Of a stretch of DNA of 64,000 bases, positions 8,708 to 19,400 are shown piece after piece. The position numbers were made by a program, and so were the translations under genes. Position 1 is the stretch's first letter. Each line of letters starts with the position of its first letter. The notes under the pieces were generated by a model that saw only the letters and a program-made list of their open reading frames with translations, did no database searches and was not told where the DNA came from. The DNA is from Cytobacillus purgationiresistens (GTDB lineage Bacteria > Bacillota > Bacilli > Bacillales > Cytobacillaceae). The DNA lies in contig NZ_JAUSUB010000001.1 of NCBI RefSeq assembly GCF_030813235.1, forward strand, positions 372,001-436,000. The letters are read 5' to 3'.

Positions 8708-8754
8708 ATCTGAAGAGCTCTTAGCGAATCTCAGTCGCTGAGAGCTCTTCAGAT
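8708..8754. terminator. Twenty-base-pair hairpin after kduD
   Basis: Bases 8708-8727 pair with 8735-8754 over 20 positions with one G-U pair and a 7-base loop. No T run follows on either strand, so it could be an RNA-stabilising 3' structure as well as a terminator. It directly follows the kduI-kdgA-kduD operon. Confidence 0.6.
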
Positions 8755-8867
8755 AGGGGAATGCTATAAATGAGGAAATTCTCTTATAATTTTGTTATTA
8801 TGGTTATATAACGGTATTTCCTATTACTAGATAGGGAAGGGTTGGACTATAGAAGTGGGAGATGCTT

Positions 8868-9878
8868 ATGGACGTAAAGAAGAAAGTTACCATATCAGAT
8901 GTAGCGGAAAAAGCGGGAGTTTCTAAGAGCACGGTTTCCCAATATATTAATCAGCGTTATCGATACATGAGTTCAGAAACTAAAGAACGCATAGAGCAGA
9001 TAATACAAGAACTGAATTTTCGTCCTAATGACAATGCACGGAATCTAAAAGTAAAAAAAACAAAGGTGGTTGGCATACTTGTTGCGAACATCCTGCATAC
9101 ACTCTCGACGGAGATTATTCAAACTGTAGACGAAAGATTACAACAAAATGGTATGAAAGCGTTTGTTTGTAATTCGGCAGACGATCCAGAGAAAGAGAAG
9201 GAATACATCGACTTGCTGATTGCAAAGCAAGTGGATGGCATCATTATCTTCCCAGTCGGCAATGATTATACCGTCTATAACTATTTAATTAACTATTCGA
9301 TTCCAATTGTCTTTGTGGACCGATTAGTGGACGGTGTCACGACAGATTCTGTATTATTGGATAATCATGCTGCTAGCTTTTTGGCTGTTTCAAGTCTGGC
9401 TGATAAAGGCCATGTCAATATTGCATTTTTTACATTGCCTATTGAGTTCCCGATTACACCAAGGATAGAAAGGATTGATGGCTACAAGAAGGCCATGGCT
9501 GCCTGCCAATTAGCTCTAAGAGAAGAATTGATTTTTTCCTTAGCAAAAGACCAGATCCATGACGCATTACAAGCATGTCTTAATCTTAACACCCCTCCAA
9601 CTGCAATTATCGCAGGGAATGATTTAGTACTTCTTCAAATATTGACATTTTTAAAAAAGAATGAAATATCAATCCCAGAAAATATGGCTGTAATAGGAAT
9701 TGATAATGTTCCCTATGCTGAACTGTACGATCCGTCCATTACAACTATCGCCCAACCGATTCATCAAATGGGCTTGAAGGCTGCGGAGCTCCTGCTTGAA
9801 AGAATCAATAAAAAGGTTCAAAACCCTTTTATTACTTATCGATTTGCACCTGAGATAGTTGAGCGAAAATCAATATGA
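8868..9878 (+). CDS. kdgR: LacI-family transcriptional regulator, probable KdgR
   Basis: A 336-residue protein. Its N-terminal HTH, 'TISDVAEKAGVSKSTVSQYINQRYRYMSSETKERI', carries the LacI hinge-helix region, followed by a periplasmic-binding-protein-like effector domain ending 'TIAQPIHQMGLKAAELLLERI'. It is encoded next to the kdu/kdg operons and is the natural candidate to bind the AAACCG(G/T)TTT sites at 6197 and 6378, with a keto-deoxy sugar (or its phosphate) as inducer. I chose ATG 8868 because GGGAG lies six bases upstream. ATG 8862 is too close to it. Confidence 0.85.
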   Translation: MDVKKKVTISDVAEKAGVSKSTVSQYINQRYRYMSSETKERIEQIIQELNFRPNDNARNLKVKKTKVVGILVANILHTLSTEIIQTVDERLQQNGMKAFVCNSADDPEKEKEYIDLLIAKQVDGIIIFPVGNDYTVYNYLINYSIPIVFVDRLVDGVTTDSVLLDNHAASFLAVSSLADKGHVNIAFFTLPIEFPITPRIERIDGYKKAMAACQLALREELIFSLAKDQIHDALQACLNLNTPPTAIIAGNDLVLLQILTFLKKNEISIPENMAVIGIDNVPYAELYDPSITTIAQPIHQMGLKAAELLLERINKKVQNPFITYRFAPEIVERKSI

Positions 9879-11078
9879 CAAGCAATGTATTACGATCGTC
9901 AAGAACTTACCTGGTGGGACGTTCTGATAATTATTACTTAAAGGATCAATTACTTTTGGAGAATCCAGTAGATAAGATAATCTGGTTTATCAATTTAGTT
10001 TTCAAAGCTTGTTAGTTTAGCAAGTTTTGTTAAGAAGATCAAAATTTTATAATGCACTGATAATGTATAAAAAGTTACTTATAGATATATTTTCTATAGA
10101 TAACTTTTTTCTGTGCCGTTTTATATTTTAAGTGTAATTCTTCACGCTTAGTGATTAAACACACTCTATCATCTTATTGACTTCATTATTGGTTGGTCGC
10201 ATCGGTATTATCTAACTGAAGGTCATTACGTCAACCTGCTTTGTGGGCAATTCAGTAAAACAGGTGTTATCTCCATTGGCGATAAGGATTGGATATATTG
10301 CCACTGAGGAATGAACAACAGATAAGTAACTTCAAGTTTGACGGAAAGTTACAAAAAAGGCGAACCCCATGGTGGGAATCATATATTCATTCAAATGATA
10401 TCGATGGTGGAGGATGCCTCATCCGGAAAATAATCCTCCTCATCTTAGACCAATTGCACCGTCAGTAATTACATCATTAGTCCAATTAAGTTCATACGTT
10501 GTAAGAAATCCCGGTTTCTAGAGAGTGGACCAATTAATAGTCACCAATCCAATCTAACTACATCTAAAGGAAGTTCAATCTTCTCCTCAAAGCCAAAGGC
10601 AAGAATATTGAAAATCCATCTATATTAGCAAAGTAACAATCGAAATAACCCTGCTAACTTCCTGCCGATATCCTTTCTACAAATAATCCAGCTCCTGGAC
10701 ACTTAATAAATCTTACTCTTCACTTAATAAAGGTGGGGGTGATAGCGGCTAACAAGTTTTCCCTTTTCTGTGATATTATCAATAAACTAAACCACTCAAT
10801 GTATGCAAGTATTCACTCACATATGTGTAACCTCAAATTCATAAAAAGTTCACAATGAGGAAGTAAAATATTCTTGAGAAGTTTAACATTTACTTAAATG
10901 AATTCAATAAAATATCTCATATGATTTATATCCCCGCTTAGCAAAATCAATGTATTCACGAAAGCAATTGATGAACGCTAATTTCTATTAGTGATCTGCG
11001 AATTCATAAGAGAAATAACCCTATAAGGTTGATATAAGATTCAAACCTCATGTCGGTTGATGGAGAGGAGGGGCAAAT
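9879..11078. other. 1.2-kb region without a recognisable gene
   Basis: No frame of useful length with a ribosome site is seen. A hairpin with an oligo-T tail at 10069-10107 could end the kdgR transcript. Bases 10350-10500 hold a short plus-strand open stretch (with PHPENNPPHLRPIAPSVI) interrupted on both sides, which looks like debris of a decayed coding sequence that I cannot identify. The rest is AT-rich with no structure I can support. A strong GAGGAGGGG (11065-11073) precedes the next gene. Confidence 0.5.
10069..10107 (+). terminator. Hairpin with T-tract downstream of kdgR
   Basis: AAAAAGTTACTTATAG pairs imperfectly with CTATAGATAACTTTTTT (two mismatches). It lies 190 bases after the regulator stop. 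Confidence 0.45.
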
Positions 11079-11702
11079 TTGGAGCTGGAATTCATATTAG
11101 ATATGATTGAATCAAACGGTTATTTAGGGCTCTTCCTATGGTTATGGATTGGCGTATTTGTATTCCCAGTGCCAAATGAGGTGATTGTTATGACCATTGG
11201 GCTAGCTACCTCCTTAAAAGTTCTTCACCCCTCAATTGCTTTTATATCAGTTTATTTAGGTATTTTAGCAGCAATGACTACCTCCTACATCCTTGGAAGA
11301 CTGATTGGCAGACCGCTTCTCCAATACTTTCAGAAAAGGAATAAGTTTACTAAAGTTATCGACAATTCTATGAAATTAATGGATAAGTACCATGCATTAT
11401 CGCTCTCAATCAGTTATTTTATTCCTGGAATCCGAAACTTCCTTCCGTTTCTTTACGGTTTTAGTAAACTTAAATATCGTACGTTCGCGCTCTTTGCGTA
11501 CAGTGGGGCATTACTATGGTTAGCGATTGCTTTTCCGCTAGGGTACATATTTGGGGAACATATTGAAATAATCATAGCGTACGAACAAGAAATATTCATG
11601 GTGGTCGGAGTAATTGCCATTTTTTATGTCCTATTTAAGATTCGAAAACACAGGAGAAATATGAAAAAGGAAAAGCTAGAAACAAAAGATACTTTATCAT
11701 AA
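11079..11702 (+). CDS. DedA-family membrane protein
   Basis: A 207-residue DedA/SNARE-associated superfamily protein with about five membrane segments. The family motif is visible as 'GVFVFPVPNEVIVMTIGL', 'YILGRLIGRPLLQYF' and 'SYFIPGIRNFLPFLYGFSKLKYRTFALFAYSGALLW', with the conserved F/RxxPxxR-type arginine of 'IPGIRNF'. These proteins are implicated in undecaprenyl-phosphate or phospholipid transport across the membrane. The TTG start is supported by the excellent GAGGAGGGG site. It stands alone. Confidence 0.85.
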   Translation: MELEFILDMIESNGYLGLFLWLWIGVFVFPVPNEVIVMTIGLATSLKVLHPSIAFISVYLGILAAMTTSYILGRLIGRPLLQYFQKRNKFTKVIDNSMKLMDKYHALSLSISYFIPGIRNFLPFLYGFSKLKYRTFALFAYSGALLWLAIAFPLGYIFGEHIEIIIAYEQEIFMVVGVIAIFYVLFKIRKHRRNMKKEKLETKDTLS

Positions 11703-12226
11703 GATGAACTATTGAATTGTTGGTTGTTATCACTGAACAACTGGATTTCGTTTAGAATTTCTTAGGATGAATGGAATTTATATTCCTAAATTTAAGTGAT
11801 CTATATGTAAAAGAAAAGCGGAGTGGTATGGAATTGGTTCTGACTTAAGAATATCGTGAAAAGATGGAAAGAAACTTAGTAAATTCTAATATACTAGCGG
11901 GAACATAGACCCTGTTGAAAATTAATCACAAGCCACGGCTATAATCCAATCTCAGCTAACACATACTTGCCAGTTTGGGTAGAGATTAACAAGCTAACAT
12001 CTATTGACGTTAAACCAAAGGGGCATTAGCCAAAGTTTCAGGTGTCATTTAGTCTTTTTTGTGCAACAATAATGGAAGTTTTGTTGAATGAAAGTAAATA
12101 AAAAAATCAGTTCGAAATCATAGTTTCAAAATATATAGCCTATAATTTCTATCATCTTTATGCTACATTTCTTATGAGTTTCTATACTTATTATCCGATA
12201 AACCTATTGAAGGGTGTTTTTGCAAT
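11703..12226. other. Gap with possible coding debris
   Basis: No intact gene. Near 11960-12030 a short plus-strand open stretch ('YLPVWVEINKLTSIDVKPKGH') ends at a TAG, without a start or ribosome site, and may be the tail of a decayed gene. The remainder is AT-rich leader sequence. Confidence 0.35.
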
Positions 12227-12874
12227 ATGACAAAAAGCTTTAAAATTGAACTTCCAAAAATTTCATCAGATCTAAATAAAGCAACTTTCCAAGACATTTA
12301 TGACGAAGAAGAGCCATTTTTAACAAACAGCTCTATTACTAGTACTGCTATTTATGATGAGGAGATTGATAAATTAGTCCTGTCCAAAGTAACTTTTAAA
12401 AATGTAAGACTCATAAATGCTTCCTTTAGCAAGATTGATATGACGGATGTGGTTTTTGAAAACTGTGATCTATCTAATACTAGCTTTATTGGGGGTATGA
12501 TACATAGAGTCACTTTTAATGACTGTAAATTAATGGGAGTAAATCTTTCAGAAGCTTCTCTAGGGAACGTTTCTTTTAAAAATTGTATGATAAATATGGC
12601 TGACTTTGTAGATGCTCGATTAAAACAAGTGATATTTGATCATTCATCTTTGCAAAGTGCTAACTATTATAAATGTAAATTTAGCAAGGTTATGTTTGAT
12701 CATTGCGATATTGACGGTGTTGACTTTACTCAAACTACACTTAAAGGAATAGATATTAGCACTTGTACATTTGACCGTATCAATGTGGATTTAGGAAATT
12801 TAGATGGTTTTATAGTGTCTCCTGAACAAGCAATTGGATTTTCAATGTTGTTAGGATTAAAGGTTAAAGGTTAA
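12227..12874 (+). CDS. Pentapeptide-repeat protein
   Basis: A 215-residue protein. From about residue 55 to 190 it shows the five-residue A(D/N)LxX-type periodicity, with Phe/Leu at the central position of each turn ('FKNVRLINASFSKIDMTDVVF', 'DLSNTSFIGGMI', 'ADFVDARLKQVIF'). Such proteins form a right-handed quadrilateral beta-helix. Some (Qnr, McbG, MfpA) mimic DNA and protect gyrase, but many have no known role. Nothing in the neighbourhood fixes a function. No signal peptide or membrane segment is seen. Confidence 0.8.
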   Translation: MTKSFKIELPKISSDLNKATFQDIYDEEEPFLTNSSITSTAIYDEEIDKLVLSKVTFKNVRLINASFSKIDMTDVVFENCDLSNTSFIGGMIHRVTFNDCKLMGVNLSEASLGNVSFKNCMINMADFVDARLKQVIFDHSSLQSANYYKCKFSKVMFDHCDIDGVDFTQTTLKGIDISTCTFDRINVDLGNLDGFIVSPEQAIGFSMLLGLKVKG

Positions 12875-13071
12875 AAACTTATTGATTTTAGGGGTGGATT
12901 CATGGGTGGATTCAGTTATTTTATTCTTTAATCATTAGGCGCGATTGGGCTATTACAAAAGCGAATAAAAAATTGGATTTTGAAAATATTAGCAATTAGA
13001 GATTTATCAGCATTTTCCTTATGTCCCCACACTGAAACTTGAGAACAATTTCCATTTAAACTTTAACAATC

Positions 13072-13094
13072 GGTTGCTGCTGCAGCCTTTTTTA
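13072..13094 (+). terminator. Short terminator
   Basis: GGTTGC (13072-13077) pairs with GCAGCC (13082-13087), loop TGCT, followed by TTTTTTATT. It lies about 200 bases after the pentapeptide-repeat gene; that gap otherwise shows nothing clear. Confidence 0.6.
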
Positions 13095-13173
13095 TTGTAT
13101 TAAAACGGAGTTGTAGTTGTACATGTATATAAAGTGAATTACTATTAAACTGTATCGTGAAAGGTGGGAAATA

Positions 13174-14128
13174 ATGGACTTTAAAATCAAAAGGATTTTA
13201 CAACTAAACTATAACTTGACTCCTGATAAGATTATATCTCAACAGGACGGCTGGGCAGCACTTGCTTATAAGATAACATCTAAAAAAGGTAGCTTTTTTC
13301 TTAAAGTTTATGAGAAAAAGAGATCCTCCACCAAAGATTTAACAGATGCGATTGATAAATATGTTCCAGTTTTATTAGAGATTATAGGAAATGATGCGCT
13401 TGCAGAAAGAATGCCTCGACCTCTTTTAACCATTGAAAACACTTATAAATGGGAAGACGAATCTGCTTATTACATATTGTATCAATATATAGATGGTGAG
13501 ACGATTGGCAATCAAAAACTTAGACAATCAGAAATTGCACAATATGCTGAGACAATTGCCAAACTTCATCAAATAAAAGATGTAAAGAATAGTCACAGAT
13601 TAGTTGAGGAAACGTTTGAAATATCATTCGCTTTAGAACCTTAAGCAACGACTATCACAGAAACAAGATCAAGAATTAGGAGATTTATTGAAAACATATG
13701 AAGATAAACTAATGGACTCAATAGACTATTTGATTAATTTAGGGAGGCAATTAAAAAAGGAACAATTTATTTTTTCATTGGTACATACGGATCTTCATCA
13801 CTGGAACATAATGAGGGAAAATAACCAAATGATGATTATTGATTGGGAGGGGCTAAAGTTAGCCCCTCCAGAAGCAGATTTAATGTTTATAATGAAGCAA
13901 CCTTATAAAAAAGAATTTATTAACGTTTATTCGAAGCAATACCCAAGCCACACACTTAATAATGATGCACTACGTTTTTATGAAATAAAAAGAAACCTTG
14001 AAGATATATGGGAATTTATAGTTCAAATTCAAGAAGACCCTTTGATTTCTAATGAAAGAAGGAAAGCTTTTAGTTACCTTCAAAAAGAAATTAATCACTT
14101 GGGAAGGTTATTGAAAAAAGAGCGATAG
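13174..14128 (+). pseudogene. Aminoglycoside/choline-kinase-like phosphotransferase, broken by a frameshift
   Basis: Two adjacent frames together make one APH-fold kinase of about 317 residues. Bases 13174-13644 give the N-lobe ('FFLKVYEK' with the ATP-binding Lys; 'YYILYQYIDGETI' hinge). The frame then shifts by one base near 13637-13645 and continues to 14128 with the C-lobe, including the catalytic 'HTDLHHWNIM' (HxDxxxxN) and 'MIIDWEG' (metal-binding Asp). In the second frame the bases after the shift read 'LKQRLSQKQDQELGD', a natural continuation. It is a single-base indel, or a sequencing error. As read, no full kinase is made. The substrate is unknown. Confidence 0.8.
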
Positions 14129-14325
14129 CACAAAAATGGTGAAGTAATTTATTATATTAAACTTTGCTACATTGTTTGCTTGAGCTTGAGTTACTCGTGC
14201 TACCCCATGTTTTGTTACTGCGCGAGTAAAAACATACCTTAGTATTGTTCAGCTCTTTTCTATTAGTATTCCCTCCTTGTTTTTTATTATTTCGTTTTTT
14301 ATTCTTAATATAAGAGGTGATATGA

Positions 14326-15087
14326 GTGAGTAAACATATAAAATATCAATGGAGGATAACGAAGTATAATCCCATCTTTAGAAATAATCAAGGTCATTAC
14401 ACGAGAGTGTTGGAATGGACAAGCCCTTCAGATATAGGGAAAAATATATATGGTGAAACCTTTTCATTGGAAGAATATGTAAAGATCGAAACTGCATATA
14501 TTGATACTACTATGAAGTTCTTAGAAGTCAATAACATTAAGTCATTAAGAATTCTTAATATGACTTATATTGACATAGATAAGGACCCTGTCTTGTATGA
14601 CAAAGAGATAGACAATCTCCAGTTAAAGAATGATCAAGAAGTATCTGTAGAGCATATTCGTTTAATTTCTAAAATGGTATTACGAGGTTTCATATATTGT
14701 AATTTCATATCTACAGATTTTTTTGTGCATTTTGGAGACGAGTATTACATGTTTATTGGAACAAATAATTATCAAGAAGAACCATTGAAATTTGCTGAGG
14801 AACAAAATTTATTTGTTGAAGAAATGGTTTCTCCATTTTATATCAAAGAAGAGAATATTATAAGAATGATTATTTGGACTGAAATAAATGATGACCTTGT
14901 AACAGGCGAGGAATTTTTAAATGACATTTCATTAGAAGAATATAGGCAAATATTACACCTTTCAGATATCAATCCAGTACTCGGGATATTCCCGATAACA
15001 TCAAGTAATAAAGATTTTTTCCAAAAAAAGATTCGTCATAAAATGGACTTTAATAAGTATGAATATTATCTAGATGCGGGAAATTAA
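14326..15087 (+). CDS. Hypothetical protein, 253 residues
   Basis: The start is a GTG after AAGAGGTGAT. The product is soluble, acidic and without Cys clusters, signal peptide or membrane segment. I do not recognise the family. Notable stretches are 'WRITKYNPIFRNNQGHYTRVLEWTSPSDIGK' at the N-terminus and 'MDFNKYEYYLDAGN' at the end, which suggest a compact single-domain protein, perhaps of the immunity-protein type, but nothing nearby supports that. A strong hairpin terminator follows 65 bases later. Confidence 0.65.
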   Translation: MSKHIKYQWRITKYNPIFRNNQGHYTRVLEWTSPSDIGKNIYGETFSLEEYVKIETAYIDTTMKFLEVNNIKSLRILNMTYIDIDKDPVLYDKEIDNLQLKNDQEVSVEHIRLISKMVLRGFIYCNFISTDFFVHFGDEYYMFIGTNNYQEEPLKFAEEQNLFVEEMVSPFYIKEENIIRMIIWTEINDDLVTGEEFLNDISLEEYRQILHLSDINPVLGIFPITSSNKDFFQKKIRHKMDFNKYEYYLDAGN

Positions 15088-15153
15088 TCTAAATGTACAT
15101 GATTTGGTTGCTTCTCAGTGAGCAGAAGATTGCGGTAATGAGTAAAAGTATCA

Positions 15154-15215
15154 AGCTGCATCCAAATTGTTAGTTAATAAACTAACAATTTGGATGCAGC
15201 TAATTTGTTTTTTAT
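15154..15215 (+). terminator. Very long perfect-stem terminator
   Basis: Bases 15154-15174 pair perfectly with 15181-15201 (21 base pairs, 6-base loop), followed by AATTTGTTTTTTATT. The loop-proximal half is nearly identical to that of the hairpin at 16163. Confidence 0.8.
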
Positions 15216-15379
15216 TCTAATACCCATATAGGGCTATTTTATTTATAACCGCAGCAACTACTTGCCAAGCAATTGTTATTAACTACCATTCAACAAAAAA
15301 GCTTTTTAGAAAATCGCTTATACACATATGAACAAGGGTGTTTCAAAAAGGAAAAGGTAGACACAAAGGAGGGATAAGA

Positions 15380-15502
15380 ATTGGGAAAATAATAAGTTTC
15401 TCTCGAGTAACAGGTATGATATGTGCAGCGTGCGAAAACAAAATTGAAAAGGGTCTTGCAAAAATTGAAGTTGTCCATACTTTCGATGGCCAGAGTTCTT
15501 AA
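15380..15502 (+). pseudogene. Heavy-metal-associated (HMA) domain fragment
   Basis: A 40-residue open stretch reads 'FSRVTGMICAACENKIEKGL', which matches the start of an HMA metal-binding domain (GMxCxxC), closest to the N-terminus of copper P-type ATPases of the CopA type. It ends at a TAA after about half a domain. AAGGAGGG stands upstream at 15366-15373, but in this frame only ATT is available as a start, so it is probably a dead remnant. Confidence 0.55.
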
Positions 15503-15729
15503 TGGGCTCTGTCTATAGTTTTGAATTGAACCATACTGCGGTTTTTAGTCATAGTTTCCATTTACATTAATAGGTATATTCTGTTATGAATGTTCGAATA
15601 ATAAGCAACAGTAGATAAGGTTTTAAAAAAATTGTGAAGATGTATTTCCAAAACAGAAACAAAATTCCGGGTTACAGTGTGACTTTCATGCAAAAAATCA
15701 TTTGAAATTATTCGAAACAAGGTGAAAAT

Positions 15730-16011
15730 ATGATTTGGTTGATGATTCCAATCGGCATTTGGATAATTGCTCTTCTGATTATGGTGATGCCTAAGTTCGT
15801 TGTGAATAAATTACAGCAAATCGAGTTGAAACTAATGGTAAATGCTGAATTAGAAAAATACACTAACCCTAATGAAAGTATATTTAAATATATAGAGAAA
15901 AGTATTTTAGATACAATCCATATTCAAAACATGTCCTTAATTAGCTCGATAATAGGTTTAGTATTAATCGCTCTCGGTACTTTGGCTTTATGTCTTGTCT
16001 TATTACTATAG
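15730..16011 (+). CDS. Small membrane protein, 93 residues
   Basis: Two hydrophobic segments (residues about 1-22 and 70-93) flank a 45-residue hydrophilic helix. A weak AAGGTGA site precedes the ATG. No family is recognised. A holin-like or regulatory membrane peptide is possible but unsupported. It is followed by the terminator at 16163. Confidence 0.5.
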   Translation: MIWLMIPIGIWIIALLIMVMPKFVVNKLQQIELKLMVNAELEKYTNPNESIFKYIEKSILDTIHIQNMSLISSIIGLVLIALGTLALCLVLLL

Positions 16012-16162
16012 AATGAGCTCTCGATAAATCTGTAAGCTTTAATTTTATTTGACAAAGTTACTGACCCCTAAATAACAATTAAACCCCATTTCTGTTAGTA
16101 ATGATAAAGTGCATGGCAGAATATTGTAATATAATCGTCCAAAATGCCTCATCTATTAGGTG

Positions 16163-16212
16163 AAAAGCATGCCAATTGTTAGAGACCAACTAACAATTGG
16201 CGTGCTTTTTTT
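16163..16212 (+). terminator. Strong terminator
   Basis: Bases 16167-16182 pair with 16190-16205 (16 pairs with one G-U), with an A-tract before and seven T after, so it could work in both directions. It shares the CCAATTGTTAG/CTAACAATTGG tip with the hairpin at 15154. Confidence 0.8.
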
Positions 16213-16474
16213 ATGGCAAAATTCACACAAAATGTACGATGAATAGTATTTTTCCAATGTATTGACTCTATGAAATTGAACTGTTGAATCCATGATCGAG
16301 ACACAGGGGTGGCCACTGTCACGTAGAAGCAGCTGTTTTGATATATGCCATGGAAAACCTTTACGGTATCATGAAATCTATAAAAGATAAATTACTTACG
16401 AAAAAAATGTAGGTGCGTGCATTTTTCAGAAATGTTAGAATTTAATAAAAATGATCCATTCAGGAGGGATGACA

Positions 16475-19400
16475 ATGGAGCAGACTCACATAACCGTTAC
16501 CAAAATTATGCCTCCCAGTATAAAAGCTGATAGCATAAGAAGGTCAAAATTGTACGTGAAATTATCAAAAATGAACAATTTCCCGCTTACCTTTGTGATT
16601 GCTGGGGCTGGGTATGGAAAGAGTACTTCCTTAGCGCTTTATGTGAATGATAGTCACTTTTCTGTTTGTTGGTATACAGTTTCTTCACGGGACCAAGATT
16701 TGAATCCGTTTATTACTTATTTAATTTATGCTATCAAACGCGAGCACCCTTCATTTGGCAAAATGATTTTATCTAAGCTAACTGGCGGTAGTGTTTATAA
16801 AAATGCCTATGATATTGGTCAAATTGCAGCATTGTTTGTCAACGACTTAATAAAGATCCCTTCTGTAATTACGCTTATTATAGATGATTTTCATCATGTC
16901 ATGAATGTTGAAAGTATCCAAGAGTTTCTACAGCAAGTGATGGAATATTGCCCTCATCATTTTCATTTAGTCATTTCTTCAAGGATAAAACCGAAGTGGG
17001 GCTTTATGAAACGCTTGCGTGTTGAGGGCTCTTTATTGGAGATTAATCAAGATGAATTAATCTTATCTAAAGACGAAGTGGAGCTTCTTTTAACCGATTA
17101 TTATGGTCTAGATATAAGCTTGGCGGAAATAGATGAAATCTATCAATTGACTGAAGGCTGGATGTTGGCTTTAGGGATTATTGGGCTGGATCTTCAGAAA
17201 AAAGATTCATTTCATAGATCTTTTGAAAGAACTCAATTAACTTTGGATGATTTATTTCAATATATTGCCCTAGAAGTCATTTCAAAGCAGCCAAAGCCTT
17301 TTCAAATTTTCTTAGAACAAACATGCATTTTAACAGAGTTATCAGAAGCTGTTTGTAATGAAATTTTGAGTATAAGCGACTCGGAACTCATTCTACAATC
17401 TTTATTTGAGAGCCATTTGTTTCTTGTTTCGATTGGATTGAATGAATTTCGCTATCATGGACTGATTAAAGAGCTGTTAGAGAAGCAACTGAATCGGGAA
17501 AGCCCAGTAAAATACATGGAATTACATAAGAAAGCAGCAGATTTTTATGAAAAGCAGGAGCAAGTTGATTTAATGTTCTTTCATTTATTCAAAAGTAAGC
17601 GCTACCAAACAATGATTGAAAGATTGGAAAAATACGGATTGCAGCTGTTGGGGGAAGGAAAGTCAACAATGCTGTCTGAAACACTCTCGCATATTCCAAA
17701 CGAATTAAAGAATCAATTTGCTTGGATATGGTTTTTTAGTGGAGAAGTATTCAGAATTCGATCTGAAATCGAACGTGCGGAAGAAGCTTATGAAAAAGCA
17801 ATCGAGATAAGCAGCCTCAATCACGAAAAAAATCTTTTAAGTTTATCGTATGAAGGAAAGGCCATGATATATTTGGACACCACTCAGCCAGCAAAAGCGG
17901 AACGATACCTGCAATTAGCCATCGAAACAAGGGAGCATATAAAAAATGTAAATGATCAAGAATTTATAGAGCTATATTATTTATTAGCCGAAAACCAAAT
18001 TAATATAGGAAAGCCGCTGAAAGCTAAAAAGTGGCTGGAGCAAGCGCAAAAAAAGAATATTATGATGGATCAATTGAATCTGAATGCCAGACTTCTATTA
18101 CGCACAGGAAGCTTGCAGGAAGCGCTTGATTTATTAATGCTTCAGGAAGCTAAGTATGAAAAGCATAAGCCAAATCATCTATCCCACCGAGAATCAAGCC
18201 TTTTGCTATCATTAGTACAAGGGTTTTTAGGAGATGGAGATAAAAGTAAACACTTTGCCCAGAAAGCCATTCAGCATGGCATCAGCATTCAGTCGTCTTA
18301 TGTAGAGGCTTGCGGTTGGATTCGTCTTGGCCATGCTGTGCAGATAGCGGGCTATGGTCCATCCGAGATAGTGATTGAATGTTACGATACAGCGCTGAAG
18401 CTGATGGAAAATATGAATGTTGCGAGAGGAAAAGCCGAGCCCTATATGGGGCTATGTTTATATTGGGGAACACAAGTCCAAGGGTTGGAGAAATCGATGC
18501 ATTATGGCCAATTGGCTCTTACAGAAACGGAACAAGTTCAAGATGTGTGGTTATCCTCTCTCATCAAACTTTCTATGGCAAAATCGGCCATTTTCCATCG
18601 GCAGTATCGACTAGCAAAGGGTTTATTGGCGGGTGCTTGTCAAATGAGCAAAGATTGCCAAGATTATTATGGACAAATGATTACCACATTCTGGAAAACA
18701 ATCATTGCGTCAAAAGAAAAAGAAAAGAATGATTTTGTAATGTATTGTTCTGAATGGCTTGAATTTGTACAGCAGTCCTCCTTTCAATTTTTTTATTCTA
18801 GAAAAACATTATTTGGTCCCCAAGATATGGAACAAATGATACCCATTTTGTTAGAGGCGCAAAACTCCGGCATCCATACGGGGTTTGTCCAACAAGCGCT
18901 GTATGAATTAGGTTATAAGGATGTGAAATTGCATCCAGGCTATACTTTAAAGGTGCAAACTTTCGGTTCCTTTCGGGTGTTTGCAGGAGAAGAGGAAATA
19001 AAAGAATGGCATAGAGCCAAGGCGAAAGAGCTTTTTGAGTTTTTTATTACAAATCCACAACACATGTTTTTGAAACAAGAAATTATTCAAATGCTTTGGC
19101 CAAATATAGATGAAGCAACTGCTTCAAGGGATTTTAAAGTCGTCATTAATTCCTTAAATAACACGCTTGAGCCTAATCGAAAAGCTCGCACGGAACCCTT
19201 TTTTATAAAACGGGCTGGAAACTATTATGGTTTAAATAAACAGGCGCCTATTGTATTAGACTATGAGGAATTTGAGTATTGGATTGCATCGGGATTAGAT
19301 TCGAATCAAATGGAACGTGCAAAAGAAAGCTTGGAACGAGCTTTATTACTATATAAAGGGGAGTTTTTAGCTGATCATAAACTGGATGACTGGTCCAATA

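Noticed and set aside
18282-18732. Several frames in both directions inside the large regulator
   Set aside because: They are out-of-frame shadows of a well-supported 1081-residue protein.
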